A stretch of 40,094 nucleotides of DNA from Deltaproteobacteria bacterium (GCA_016875015.1 VGSJ01000021.1:1-40094), one strand, 5' to 3'; positions 23,926 to 32,670 are shown, counted from the stretch's first letter. Notes: a model not told the origin generated them from the letters alone. Numbers and translations: made by a program.

Positions 23926-25287
23926 ATGCAGAAAATGAGACTTCCCGATAGGCGCACCCTGGTCATCGCCGTCGTGGCGGTGGTTGCCGCCCTGGCTCTC
24001 CTGGGCTACCTGCTGCGCGGCAGCGGGAAGTCGGCCGGGTTTAAGACAGTCCAGGTGAACCGGGGCGACCTGCAGGCGACGATCAGCGCCACGGGCACGG
24101 TGGAGCCGGAGGAAGTCGTCGATATCGGGGCCCAAGTCGCCGGCAAGATCGTGACATTTGGCAAAGATAAGAACGGCAAACCGGTGGACTACGGCTCCGT
24201 TGTCGAGGCCGGGATGGTGCTGGCCCGGATTGACGACGCCCTTTACGCCGCGGACGCGGCCTCGGCCAAAGCCCAGCTGGCTCAGGCCAAAGCCTCAGTC
24301 CAGAAGGCCCAAGCCGATCTGGGGCAAATGCAGGCCAAACTTCTTCAGGCCGAGAACGACTGGGCCCGGGCCCGCAAGCTGGGACCATCGGACGCCCTGT
24401 CGCAAACCGACTTCGACGCGGCCCGGGCCGCCTTTGAAGTTGCCAAGGCCAATCTCGCGGTTGGTAAAGCCGCCATAGTCCAGGCGCAAGGCGCCGTGTC
24501 CCAGGCCGAAGCCGCCTTGAGTCGGGCCTTGCAAAACCTGAGTTACTGCACCATTACCTCGCCGGTCAAAGGGGTCATCATCGACCGGCGGGTCAACATC
24601 GGCCAGACCGTCGTGGCCAGTCTCAATGCTCCCAGCCTCTTTCTCCTTGCCAAGGATCTGAAGCGCCTCCAGGTCTGGGTCGCGGTCAATGAAGCGGATA
24701 TCGGCCATATACAGCCGGGGCAGGCGGTCACCTTTACGGTGGATGCCTTCCCCGGTGAGGTCTTTTCGGGGGAAGTAGGAAAGGTGCGGCTCAACGCCAC
24801 CATGACCCAGAATGTGGTCACCTACACCGTGGAGATTATCACCGATAATTCTAACGGCAAGCTGCTGCCGTATCTGACCGCGAATGTCACGTTTATTGTG
24901 GGCGAACGCAAGAATGTCCTGCTCGTCCCCAATGCCGCGCTCCGTTGGACGCCCCAGCCGGAGCAGATAGCGGGAGAGTTCCGGGAGAGCCCCAAGAAGG
25001 CGAGGGGGCCCGAGGCGCCGGCCCAGGTAAAGCCCACGGCTAAGGCCGGTAAGGCTTCGATGCCCCGCGGCCTCGTGTGGGTCCCCCAGGGAAACCTGGT
25101 GCGTCCGGTCCAGGTGACCCTCGGCATGAGCGACGGCAGCCTGACGGAAGTGGAAAGCGCTGAACTCAAGGAAGGGACCTCCTTGGTGGTGGGCGGCATG
25201 GAAAGCCAGCCGGCCGGGCAACCTGCGCCTGGCGGCAGCCCCTTTACCCCTCAACTCTTCAAGAAGCCCGCGGACGGCAAAAAGTAG
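23926..25287 (+). CDS. macA: MacA-like periplasmic adaptor subunit
   Basis: The 453 aa membrane-fusion protein bridges an inner-membrane MacB-type ABC transporter to an outer-membrane channel. It has an N-terminal anchor helix (about residues 12-31), a first lipoyl half (VEPEEVVDIGAQVAGKI), a long Ala/Gln-rich alpha-hairpin (about 100-200), the second lipoyl half (TSPVKGVIIDRRVNIGQTV), a beta-barrel and a membrane-proximal domain. A Lys/Pro/Ala linker near residues 355-380 is longer than usual. ATG 23926 has AGAGG 8 bases upstream; the GTG at 23908 lies before that site. macB follows after 51 bases. Confidence 0.9.
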   Translation: MQKMRLPDRRTLVIAVVAVVAALALLGYLLRGSGKSAGFKTVQVNRGDLQATISATGTVEPEEVVDIGAQVAGKIVTFGKDKNGKPVDYGSVVEAGMVLARIDDALYAADAASAKAQLAQAKASVQKAQADLGQMQAKLLQAENDWARARKLGPSDALSQTDFDAARAAFEVAKANLAVGKAAIVQAQGAVSQAEAALSRALQNLSYCTITSPVKGVIIDRRVNIGQTVVASLNAPSLFLLAKDLKRLQVWVAVNEADIGHIQPGQAVTFTVDAFPGEVFSGEVGKVRLNATMTQNVVTYTVEIITDNSNGKLLPYLTANVTFIVGERKNVLLVPNAALRWTPQPEQIAGEFRESPKKARGPEAPAQVKPTAKAGKASMPRGLVWVPQGNLVRPVQVTLGMSDGSLTEVESAELKEGTSLVVGGMESQPAGQPAPGGSPFTPQLFKKPADGKK

Positions 25288-25338
25288 TTTCACCTCCGGA
25301 GGGACCTCCGGCGGCGAGGGTGGATAACGAGAGCCTGC

Positions 25339-27480
25339 ATGGAATTTATCGAGCTGCGCGACCTCTATAAGACCTATCACCTGGGCGAAATCGACGTGCC
25401 GGTGCTGAAAGGCGTCTCGCTGACCGTTTCTCATGGCGAGTTTGTCGCGCTGATGGGCACCTCGGGTTCGGGCAAGACCACGCTCATGAACATTCTCGGG
25501 TGTCTCGACCGCCCCACGGCCGGGGAATACCGACTGGCGGGGCAGGACGTGGCGGCCTTGTCGGCCGATGAGTGGGCCCAACTCCGGAACCAGAAAATCG
25601 GCTTCGTATTTCAGACCTTTAACCTCTTGCCCCGGACCAGCGCCCTGGAAAACGTGATCATGCCCCTGTCGTATACCGCGCAGCACCTCTCCGACCAGGA
25701 GGCGCGCCAGCGGGCCGAAGACTTGCTCCGGCGGGTAGGTTTAGGGGACCGCCTGGATCACGAACCCTCTCAACTCTCCGGCGGGCAGCAGCAGCGGGTG
25801 GCCATTGCCCGCGCCCTCATCAATAATCCCGCCATCCTGTTCGCGGATGAGCCCACCGGCAACCTCGACTCCAAGACCAGTGAAGAAGTTCTGGAACTCT
25901 TCCGGAAACTCAACGAAGAGGAAGGGGTGACCATTATTCTGGTCACTCACGACGCCATTGTCGCCCGCTACGCCAAACGGATCATCAGGATTACCGATGG
26001 GAGGGTGGAAGCCGAAGCGCCCCAAACTCAAAAGGCCCCGGGGGGGCAGGTTGGGTCATCGCCTCCGGTGGGCTTAGAAGTCGTGGCCCAGATGCGCTCA
26101 GGATTGGCATGGCTGCGGCTCCAGTGGATGGTGCGGACCGCACTGCACGGGTTGAGGCGCAACGTCATGCGGGCGGCCCTGACCGCGCTCGGCATTGTCA
26201 TCGGCGTGGCCGCGGTCATCGCCATGATGGAGATCGGGAGCGGCTCTGCGAGCGCCATCCAGGCGACCATTGCCAGTATGGGGGCCAATAACCTGTTAGT
26301 CCTGCCAGGCACCGCCTCAAGCGGCGGCGTGAGCTTCGGCGCGGGCAGCGTCATGACCCTCACCCCCCAGGATGCTGAGGCTATCCTGAACGAGTGCCCG
26401 GCGGTCAGAGGCGCGGTTCCGGTGGTCCGGGCCCGGACCCAGATCATTTATGGCAACCGCAACTGGGTGCCCTCCTTTATTTATGGCACCACTCCCGCCT
26501 GGCTCAACGTTCGGGAATGGGGCCTGGCCGAGGGCGACATGTTCACGGATCGGGATGTCCGCAATGCCAGCAAGGTTTGCGTGTTGGGCCAGAGGCTGGT
26601 CCGGGAGCTTTTCCAGGGCGAGTCGCCCCTCGGCAAAGAAGTCCGCGTCCAGAATGTCTCCTTCCGGGTGATCGGGGTCCTCACCAGCAAAGGGGCCAAC
26701 ATGATGGGCATGGATCAGGACGATGTCCTGCTCGCCCCCTGGACGACGATTAAATTCAGGGTGACCGGCGCTTCCGCGACCACCGCGAACCAGAGCGCCG
26801 CGAGCAGCGGCTCCTCAACGGTGAATACTCTCAACCAGATCTACCCCACGGCTCAAAACCAACTCTATCCCATACCATCGGCGACGCAGGCCGCAAATAC
26901 TCCCCAGCCGGTGCGGTTTATCAATGTGGATCAGGTCCTGACTGCGGGTCGCTCCACCCAGGAAATCCCTGCCGCCATCAAGCAAATCACCCAGCTGCTG
27001 CGGGAGCGGCACCGGATTGGCCCGGGGGAGCCGGATGACTTCAGCATCCGGGATATGACCGAAATGACCAAAGCCCTGTCTTCCACCGGCGCTATGATGA
27101 CCAAGCTCTTGCTGGCGGTGGCCCTGATCTCCCTGTTGGTCGGGGGCGTTGGCATCATGAACATCATGCTGGTGTCGGTGACGGAGCGGACCCGGGAGAT
27201 CGGCTTGCGCATGGCGGTAGGGGCCTGGAGCCGGGATATCCTCCAGCAATTTCTGGCGGAATCCGTGATTCTCTGTTTCTGCGGCGGGGTGGCAGGCATC
27301 CTGGTGGGCCGGGGGATTTCCCTGTTGGTCAGGGCATTTCTGGGCTGGCCGACGGAATTATCCCTGGCCGCCATCGTCGCGGCCTTTGCGGTTTCCGTGA
27401 CGGTGGGCATGGTGTTCGGCTTTTATCCGGCGTGGAAAGCCTCGCGTCTGGACCCGATTATCGCCCTGCGCTATGAATGA
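25339..27480 (+). CDS. macB: MacB-like ABC transporter, fused ATPase and permease
   Basis: The 713 aa protein exports substrates such as macrolides, lipopeptides, toxins or lipoproteins from periplasm to outside with MacA and a TolC-like channel. The ATPase domain has Walker [10 protein letters not shown] (about 40-48), signature LSGGQQQR, Walker [15 protein letters not shown] and the H-loop VTHD. A 40-residue linker leads to the first membrane helix (about 277-297), a large periplasmic domain (to about 580), and three C-terminal helices of the FtsX fold. The periplasmic domain carries an extended Ser/Thr/Gln-rich insertion (about 475-525). Its stop lies directly next to RAYT debris. Confidence 0.94.
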   Translation: MEFIELRDLYKTYHLGEIDVPVLKGVSLTVSHGEFVALMGTSGSGKTTLMNILGCLDRPTAGEYRLAGQDVAALSADEWAQLRNQKIGFVFQTFNLLPRTSALENVIMPLSYTAQHLSDQEARQRAEDLLRRVGLGDRLDHEPSQLSGGQQQRVAIARALINNPAILFADEPTGNLDSKTSEEVLELFRKLNEEEGVTIILVTHDAIVARYAKRIIRITDGRVEAEAPQTQKAPGGQVGSSPPVGLEVVAQMRSGLAWLRLQWMVRTALHGLRRNVMRAALTALGIVIGVAAVIAMMEIGSGSASAIQATIASMGANNLLVLPGTASSGGVSFGAGSVMTLTPQDAEAILNECPAVRGAVPVVRARTQIIYGNRNWVPSFIYGTTPAWLNVREWGLAEGDMFTDRDVRNASKVCVLGQRLVRELFQGESPLGKEVRVQNVSFRVIGVLTSKGANMMGMDQDDVLLAPWTTIKFRVTGASATTANQSAASSGSSTVNTLNQIYPTAQNQLYPIPSATQAANTPQPVRFINVDQVLTAGRSTQEIPAAIKQITQLLRERHRIGPGEPDDFSIRDMTEMTKALSSTGAMMTKLLLAVALISLLVGGVGIMNIMLVSVTERTREIGLRMAVGAWSRDILQQFLAESVILCFCGGVAGILVGRGISLLVRAFLGWPTELSLAAIVAAFAVSVTVGMVFGFYPAWKASRLDPIIALRYE

Positions 27481-27484
27481 TTTT

Positions 27485-27538
27485 TTGTATCAGACTCCTG
27501 AGGAACGCCCATTTCTCTGGGAACCATGGTCGCCCTGA
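27485..27538 (+). pseudogene. Decayed C-terminal remnant of a second RAYT
   Basis: The frame reads ...YQTPEERPFLWEPWSP and stop, which mirrors the end of the intact RAYT downstream (CQSPEEYPFLWEPGEP). Over the 36 aligned bases starting at CAG 27491, 30 match by hand count. It begins only a few bases after the macB stop and is followed by a REP hairpin, in the same order as the intact gene and its REP. The rest of this copy is missing. Confidence 0.75.
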
Positions 27539-27547
27539 AAAGAACCC

Positions 27548-27571
27548 GGCACAGCCTGGAAAGGCTGTGCT
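27548..27571. repeat. REP hairpin 1
   Basis: GCACAGCCT (27549-27557) pairs with AGGCTGTGC (27562-27570) around a GGAA loop, with a G-T outer pair. It follows the RAYT remnant. Confidence 0.85.
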
Positions 27572-27607
27572 ACCAAGAGTAATAGGGCTATAAGCCAAGA
27601 AAATAGT

Positions 27608-28141
27608 ATGAAGGCGAAAGAAAAAACTGATAAACCCGGTAGCACAGGCTTTCCAGCCTGTGCTCAAAAAGATGAGTTGTCCATTAATCGCCGAAATCTG
27701 CCTCACTGGCAATTGCCCGGCAGCACTTATTTTATTACTTTCCGTTTGAAATCAGGGATTATTACTGAGGATGAGAGAAGAATTGTGCTGGATGCTATGA
27801 AACACTTTCACCAGATAAGATATTGGGTGACAACGGCATTGGTGATGCCGGATCATGCGCATGTAATATTGAAACCTGTTGTATTTAAATCAGAAATGGA
27901 ATATCCGCTAAGTAAGATTTTGCAAGGTATTAAAGGTTATAGCGCCCGGGAAATCAATAAAGCCAGGGGCAGTAAAGGTTCTTTATGGCAGGAAGAAAGT
28001 TTTGACCGTATTGTGAGAGATCATGATGAGTATCTGGAAAAATGGAATTATATCCGCAATAATCCTGTCAAAACCGGATTATGCCAGTCTCCTGAAGAAT
28101 ACCCATTTTTATGGGAACCAGGGGAACCTATAGAAGAGTGA
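27608..28141 (+). CDS. REP-associated tyrosine transposase (RAYT, Y1 family)
   Basis: The 177 aa protein is a single-strand transposase-like HUH nuclease. The metal-binding HxH is in MPDHAHVIL (H83, H85); the catalytic tyrosine is probably Y148 in NYIRNNPV, by alignment with Tyr115 of E. coli RAYT. The DRIVRD and SLWQEESF blocks are typical. RAYTs recognise and cut REP hairpins, and three such hairpins lie at and around the gene. REP 2 lies inside the 5' part of the frame and encodes PGSTGFPACAQ, so the true start may be later, for example TTG 27677 (residue 24). Base composition is clearly more AT-rich than the flanking efflux genes, a sign of separate origin. Confidence 0.92.
   Translation: MKAKEKTDKPGSTGFPACAQKDELSINRRNLPHWQLPGSTYFITFRLKSGIITEDERRIVLDAMKHFHQIRYWVTTALVMPDHAHVILKPVVFKSEMEYPLSKILQGIKGYSAREINKARGSKGSLWQEESFDRIVRDHDEYLEKWNYIRNNPVKTGLCQSPEEYPFLWEPGEPIEE
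27641..27664. repeat. REP hairpin 2, inverted, inside the RAYT frame
   Basis: AGCACAGGCT (27641-27650), TTCC loop, AGCCTGTGCT (27655-27664): a perfect 10-bp stem. In reverse complement it matches REP 1 except for a GCC/GGC arm exchange, a compensated change that keeps pairing. Confidence 0.88.
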
Positions 28142-28153
28142 TGAGCTCAATAC

Positions 28154-28177
28154 GGCACAGCCTGGAAAGGCTGTGCC
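28154..28177. repeat. REP hairpin 3, after the RAYT gene
   Basis: GGCACAGCCT (28154-28163), GGAA loop, AGGCTGTGCC (28168-28177): a perfect 10-bp stem in the same orientation as REP 1. It borders the start region of the outer-membrane factor gene. Confidence 0.88.
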
Positions 28178-28181
28178 ACCA

Positions 28182-29681
28182 ATGAAAGTGAATGCACCCA
28201 TGTCTATAATGGCTGACGGCAGCCCGAAACGTGGAAAACTTTTATTAATTGTAGGCCTGGCCCTTTGTCTGGGGGCCGGCTCCGGCTGCGCCGTGGGCCC
28301 GGATTACCGCCCGCCGGAGACCAAGGTCCCCAAAGACTGGGACGGCCAGAATGTCGTCACCCCGGCCCAACCCAGCAAAACCACGCTAGACCCGGTGACG
28401 TTGGCGGAATGGTGGAACGCCTTTAACGATCCGACCCTGTCTTCCCTGGTGGAGATGGCCGTGCGCGCCAACCTGGATGTGCGCCTGGCCGAAGCCCGCA
28501 TCCGCCAGGCCCGGGCGGCCCGGGGGGTGGCGGGCGCGCCCCTCTGGCCCCAGGCGGATGCTTCGGCGCTGTACCAAAGGAGCCAGGGAGCCAGTGAAGT
28601 CGGCGGCGGCGGCGCCATCGCCACCGCCGGGGCGCTCAAGAACTTGTGGCAGGCCGGTCTCGATGCCGCCTGGGAGGTGGATATTTTCGGAGGCACGCGG
28701 CGCAGCGTCGAGGCCGCCACCGCCGACCTCCAGGCCGCGGTGGAGGACCGCCGCGACGTCCTGGTGACCCTGATGGGAGACGTGGGGAGCAACTATATCA
28801 ACCTGCGGGGATTGCAACAGCAGATCGATATTGCCCGGAGAAATCTTAAGGCGCAAAAGCACAATGCCGAAATCATCCGGAAGCGGTATGACGCCGGCTT
28901 TGTGGGGGGCCTGGATGTGGCCAACGCCAGGGCCCAGGTAGCCACCACTGAAGCCACGATACCGGTTTTCGAGTCCTCGGCCCGGGCGGCCATCTACAGC
29001 CTGGGGGTGCTGCTGGGGCGGGAACCGGCGGCCCTTTCACCAGACCTGGCCAAGGTAGCCCCGATTCCCCCCGCCCCCCTTTCGATTCCCGTGGGCCTGC
29101 CCTCAGAGCTGCTGCGGCGCCGCCCGGACATCCGCCGGGCCGAAGCCCAACTCCATGCCGCCACGGCCCGCATCGGGGTGGCCACCGCCGACCTGTTCCC
29201 CAAGTTTAACCTGGCCGGGTCCTTTGGCCTGTCCGCCAGTGACGTAGCCAGGTTGGGACCTTGGTCCAGTAATTTCTGGTCCTGGGGCCCCAGCGTTACC
29301 TGGCCGATTTTTGCGGGCGGCCGCATCTTATGGAACATCAAAGTTCAGGATGCCCTCACAGAGCAGGCCCTGCTCACGTATGAAAAGACCGTGCTCACCG
29401 CCTTGAAAGACGTGGAAACCGCGTTGGTGGCGTATGCCAAGGAACAGGAAACCCGCAAATCCCTATCCGAGGCCGTGGTTAACAACCGCAAAGCCGTGGA
29501 ACTATCCATGCTGCTTTACCTCGCCGGCAAGTCGGATTTCTTGAACGTCCTCATCGCCCAGCGCTCTCTGTTTGTTACCGAAGATGCCCTGGCCCAGAGC
29601 ACCCGCACCGTGGATACCAACCTGATCGCCCTCTACAAGGCCTTGGGCGGAGGCTGGGAAAAGGCGGGGCCATCACCCTGA
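28182..29681 (+). CDS. NodT/OprM-type outer-membrane efflux lipoprotein
   Basis: The product (about 500 aa) is a TolC-superfamily outer-membrane channel that completes the MacAB-type pump. It has a signal peptide ending in a cysteine (LGAGSGC) followed by AVGPDYRPP, the hallmark of NodT-type lipoproteins. Two efflux-protein repeats follow, each with long helices and strands, including AWEVDIFGGTRR, the RRRPDIRRAEAQL block and WPIFAGGRILWN. Start is uncertain: ATG 28182, 28200 and 28209 are all in frame and none has a good ribosome binding site; 28209 gives the most typical signal peptide. The REP/RAYT insertion has probably displaced the original leader between macB and this gene. Confidence 0.92.
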   Translation: MKVNAPMSIMADGSPKRGKLLLIVGLALCLGAGSGCAVGPDYRPPETKVPKDWDGQNVVTPAQPSKTTLDPVTLAEWWNAFNDPTLSSLVEMAVRANLDVRLAEARIRQARAARGVAGAPLWPQADASALYQRSQGASEVGGGGAIATAGALKNLWQAGLDAAWEVDIFGGTRRSVEAATADLQAAVEDRRDVLVTLMGDVGSNYINLRGLQQQIDIARRNLKAQKHNAEIIRKRYDAGFVGGLDVANARAQVATTEATIPVFESSARAAIYSLGVLLGREPAALSPDLAKVAPIPPAPLSIPVGLPSELLRRRPDIRRAEAQLHAATARIGVATADLFPKFNLAGSFGLSASDVARLGPWSSNFWSWGPSVTWPIFAGGRILWNIKVQDALTEQALLTYEKTVLTALKDVETALVAYAKEQETRKSLSEAVVNNRKAVELSMLLYLAGKSDFLNVLIAQRSLFVTEDALAQSTRTVDTNLIALYKALGGGWEKAGPSP

Positions 29682-29735
29682 GGGCGGAAAAGCTAACAAA
29701 TAATTCGGCCGGGGAAAAATATCGCCTGTATGCAG

Positions 29736-29760
29736 GGCGACCGCATCGGTCGCCTTTTTT
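29736..29760 (+). terminator. Rho-independent terminator of the efflux operon
   Basis: GGCGACCG (29736-29743), loop CAT, CGGTCGCC (29747-29754), then T6 (29755-29760). It lies 55 bases after the outer-membrane factor stop. Confidence 0.88.
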
Positions 29761-29838
29761 AGGTTAGTTCTTTCAAGTTTTAGGCCAATTGAAATTGACC
29801 TCATACGAAGTTGCAGTCAAAAAACTATGAAAATTCAT

Positions 29839-29917
29839 GTCATTCTGAACGGAGCGCCGCTTCGTTACGAATCTCGGCGGCTTTAAAGGAGAGATTCTTC
29901 GCTGCGCTCAGAATGAC
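29839..29917. repeat. Dispersed inverted repeat of the GTCATTCTGA type
   Basis: GTCATTCTGA at the left end is mirrored by TCAGAATGAC at the right end (29908-29917), with partly complementary GAATCTC/GAGATTC arms inside. This is a widespread intergenic repeat in many bacteria and has no gene. Confidence 0.7.
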
Positions 29918-30289
29918 AAAAATAGTCTTTTGAGTGCTCATTGGTATCAGAGCCGGGCCGGGGGTATGTCCATGTAGCCTCGGCTTTTCCTCTATCGCAC
30001 CACTATCGGGCGGTGCTGTCCTGGGGTTCATAGATCGACGCCCCAGCCAGAATCTGCGAACCAAGGGGGTGGTATATTCAAAATCTGAAAATAAAGATAA
30101 ATATTGAGGGGAATTTGTGCTACCTTCATTCAGCATGACTATTGGGCTACAAAAAGAGGAACTTCTTCGGAATCGACCCCCGGATAGAAGGTCTCAAAAC
30201 CAATTTCAACCGCATGGCCAAGATTATCGCATAATCTCGGGCCATTCATGGACCGGACGGTCTTAGGTTGGCGCGCTCAAGGAGGTATC

Positions 30290-31009
30290 ATGTTTTTATC
30301 ACGTGGAAAACTGGGCCTGGCGAGCTTGTTGCTTCTGGCGGTTTTGCTCCTGACGGTGTCCCCTTCCCAAGCGGGGGTCATTGCCGAAAATTTCGATAAC
30401 AACGAATATAACAAAAATTTGTGGTATAAATTTGAAGAAGGCCTGGGGTCTTCAAGCAGCGTGATCAATAATCGCCTGGAGATCACCCTACCGCAAAGTT
30501 CGGGGGGCACTCGTTACCAGGGGGGGGTGGGAAGCAACTTTACGTTAGTGGGCGACTTCGATATGGTGGTCGATTTCGATCTGCTGACGTGGCCGGCGAA
30601 TAATGAAGCGCAAATTGGCTTAACTATAGATCAGGCGAACGATTTTTCCATATTCCGCCGCAGCCGCGGGGTAAATGAGGGAGGTGGGGGCGAGATCTAT
30701 TTCACCATGATTAAGGGCCAGATGACTCAGGTTGCGGCTTCTGGCGCTTCCGGAAAGCTGAGAATGACGAGGACCGGTAATACGATGGCGGGGTCCTATT
30801 GGAATGGTGCGGCATGGCAATTAGTCGGGTCCTTTACCGATCCGTCCTTAGGTTTGGCTACTAGCGTTAACCTCAATCTCAATAGAGACACACCTTTCTC
30901 GGGACCGATTGTAAAAGGCGCTTTTGACAATATCCAGCTAACCTATGACCAAATCAATTATGAGCGTGGCGGTAATCCTGGCGCAGCCCTCCAGTTATTA
31001 CTGGACTGA
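30290..31009 (+). CDS. Secreted beta-sandwich (LamG/DUF1349-like) protein
   Basis: The 239 aa product starts at ATG 30290 behind a clear GGAGG. It has a Sec signal peptide (hydrophobic core about residues 8-27, cut near SQAG). The mature part begins ENFDNNEYNKNLWYKFEEG and contains alternating strands rich in Gly/Asn with an LRMTRTGNTMAGSYWNGAAW segment, as in concanavalin-like domains of the DUF1349 or LamG type that bind carbohydrates. The assignment is by general pattern, not by catalytic residues. It ends ALQLLLD, close to the LHLLLLAD end of the secreted protein at 31407. Its 3' end overlaps the convergent lipoprotein frame by 52 bases. Confidence 0.7.
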   Translation: MFLSRGKLGLASLLLLAVLLLTVSPSQAGVIAENFDNNEYNKNLWYKFEEGLGSSSSVINNRLEITLPQSSGGTRYQGGVGSNFTLVGDFDMVVDFDLLTWPANNEAQIGLTIDQANDFSIFRRSRGVNEGGGGEIYFTMIKGQMTQVAASGASGKLRMTRTGNTMAGSYWNGAAWQLVGSFTDPSLGLATSVNLNLNRDTPFSGPIVKGAFDNIQLTYDQINYERGGNPGAALQLLLD

Positions 31010-31260
31010 GGAAATAAGAGACAAAGTTTGCTACTGGGGCCGGTGGTGACCCGGGTATAATGCCAGGTCTCCTCCCCCTGGCCGCCATAGGAGGCGGTGA
31101 TCGGGTAACCCAGGAGGGCCGCGACGTCGGCCCGGGTGGACTTGCCCACCTCGATCCGGGAGACGACGCCGGCATCGGTAATGGCCTTGGCGCCGGCGGA
31201 GACACAGGCGCTGATGAGCAGGAGGACGGAGACGGTCAGAAGTTTCAGCCCTGCGGTCAT
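30958..31260 (-). CDS. SmpA/OmlA-like lipoprotein, probably truncated
   Basis: From ATG 31260 the product is 100 aa. A signal peptide with lipobox LISAC is followed by the pattern SRIEVGKSTRADVAALLGYP and an ETWHY strand, which matches the BamE/SmpA fold of outer-membrane lipoproteins. After RVTTGPSS the expected hydrophobic C-terminal strand is missing. The frame runs instead into the end of the convergent gene at 30290-31009 and stops at 30958, so the 3' part seems to be lost by a rearrangement. The intact BamE-like gene at 12982 is a different, longer protein. Confidence 0.65.
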   Translation of the reverse strand: MTAGLKLLTVSVLLLISACVSAGAKAITDAGVVSRIEVGKSTRADVAALLGYPITASYGGQGEETWHYTRVTTGPSSKLCLLFPQSSNNWRAAPGLPPRS

Positions 31261-31406
31261 GGTTCGATCCCGAAATGATGGCGTCAGAGGTTTGCCGGCC
31301 ATGCCCCTGGCCCAGCGCCTTAATTTTTATCGGGGGGAATCTCACAGACGCCTTCCCCTTCCCCGAACCGGATTGCTTCGAAGAGCGCCAGTAAGCCATG
31401 CCTGCG

Positions 31407-32483
31407 TCAATCGGCCAGCAGGAGCAAATGGAGCATTCCCGGTAAACTCTTCCCCTTCAACACCGTGATGGTCTGGCTGTAAGTGCTGGGGCCGCTTATC
31501 CACTGGGTTACCTGGAAGTTTCCCGGGGAAGTGAAGATATGATAAGGGCTGCGGTCCGAACTGGGGCTGGTGTTGTCGCCAAAATCCCAGCTCCAGTTGG
31601 CCCCGGCGATGGACATGTCGGTAAACCAGACCCACAGGGGGCTTGACCCGAGCTTAGGCTGCGCCACAAAATGAGCCATGGGCTTGGTGGGCCCCAGGTA
31701 CCAATGGTTTGCGCTGGCATCATAGCCCCAAGTATCAGACCCCACCTGACCAAAAGTGGGATGGAACAATATAGTATATATCGTGGAATTTGTTATGACA
31801 TATTGGCAAGTTAGGATATTGTCGGTAAAAAAGCTTGATGGGAAACCCTGTGACGCGCTGTGCCAGTTGCCTATCGCGCTATTATATATATCGACCGCAA
31901 GAACGGAATGAGGGGCATATCCAATGAGTTCCCAAGTATAGGAGACGACCACTACCCCATCTTTGGTTGCCACCGTCAAATTAGAGACATTAGGCCAAGA
32001 TGGGAAATGTGATCTATTCTGCCAGGCCCCCTTGGCCGGATCATAAGTGGCGTACTTGAACTCGGGATGAGCGGGATCAGACATGGTGGGCGGCATGCCG
32101 GCCACATAGGCCACCACTCCATCAACAATCTGAAATTGGGAAATATCAGTAAAAGGCCCCTGGGTATCCTCTATAAAGGTGCCGGCGCCGGGGTCATAGA
32201 CGCTGCAGGTGACTTGGTAAGTGGTCCCGTGTTTTATGATCCAGGCGATGACGCCGTTATGCTGTTTCAAATCTACAACGCTGACATTGTCTCCCCCGAA
32301 CCAGGAAATGAACCCCCAGGGTTTTTTAAGCTTAGGATCGTAAACCGTGCGCGAAACCGAATTGCTGGTGAAGGTGGCGGTGGCTGGCAAAGGAGAATAA
32401 TAGGCTGCCGCGGGCGCAACTCCAACAGCCAGCAGCCAACCCAGGATAAAAGCGCCGAGATAAGTTGCCCGGAACTTGTGCAT
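31407..32483 (-). CDS. Secreted protein with C-terminal PKD domain
   Basis: The 358 aa product has a signal peptide (hydrophobic residues 8-27, cut near AAAY). A long region of repeated strands (roughly residues 40-265) includes motifs such as SVYDPGAGTF, YATYDPAKGAW, VDIYNSAIGNW and WGYDASANHW, spaced like blades of a beta-propeller. A PKD domain follows: WSWDFGDN, then HIFTSPGNFQVT. Such proteins bind sugars or partners on the cell surface. It ends LHLLLLAD. GGAGAAGG precedes the ATG, and a good promoter lies about 180 bases upstream. Function is unknown. Confidence 0.78.
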   Translation of the reverse strand: MHKFRATYLGAFILGWLLAVGVAPAAAYYSPLPATATFTSNSVSRTVYDPKLKKPWGFISWFGGDNVSVVDLKQHNGVIAWIIKHGTTYQVTCSVYDPGAGTFIEDTQGPFTDISQFQIVDGVVAYVAGMPPTMSDPAHPEFKYATYDPAKGAWQNRSHFPSWPNVSNLTVATKDGVVVVSYTWELIGYAPHSVLAVDIYNSAIGNWHSASQGFPSSFFTDNILTCQYVITNSTIYTILFHPTFGQVGSDTWGYDASANHWYLGPTKPMAHFVAQPKLGSSPLWVWFTDMSIAGANWSWDFGDNTSPSSDRSPYHIFTSPGNFQVTQWISGPSTYSQTITVLKGKSLPGMLHLLLLAD

Positions 32484-32641
32484 AACCTTCTCCCGTGAAG
32501 TACTCCTCCTGACCCGGTTAGAGCCTAGATTATCCGGCGGCCTTGGCCACTGCGGTCAAAAAACGGGTTTGTCAGACTCCCTTCCGAGGTTAGCCCCCAG
32601 AGAGTTTTCTTTAATTCAGGGCGCACATTTTTGTAAGCATT

Positions 32642-32670
32642 ACAATAGCACAAACAGCGGCATATGTCAA
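32642..32670 (-). promoter_or_regulatory. Sigma-70 promoter for the PKD-protein gene
   Basis: Minus strand TTGACA (32670-32665), a 17-base spacer and TATTGT (32647-32642). The start near 32635 gives a leader of about 150 bases to ATG 32483. No known riboswitch motif was recognised in that leader. Confidence 0.6.

Larger units (their letters stand above)
29682..30289. other. Gap with terminator, dispersed repeat and a possible gene remnant
   Basis: 608 bases without a recognised gene. It holds a terminator (29736-29760), a dispersed inverted repeat (29839-29917) and a 30-codon open stretch at 30142-30234 (TTG start) whose peptide GYKKRNFFGIDPRIEGLKTN looks protein-like but was not identified. 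It may be the tail of a lost gene. Confidence 0.5.

Noticed and set aside
23733-23951. 72-aa frame overlapping the macA start
   Set aside because: It begins inside the MITE-like right end, has no ribosome binding site and no domain.
32525-32620. Possible riboswitch in the leader of the PKD-protein gene (a GCTAACCTCGG string on the minus strand)
   Set aside because: The string resembles part of the ydaO 3' block, but none of the other conserved blocks is present, so it is taken as chance.
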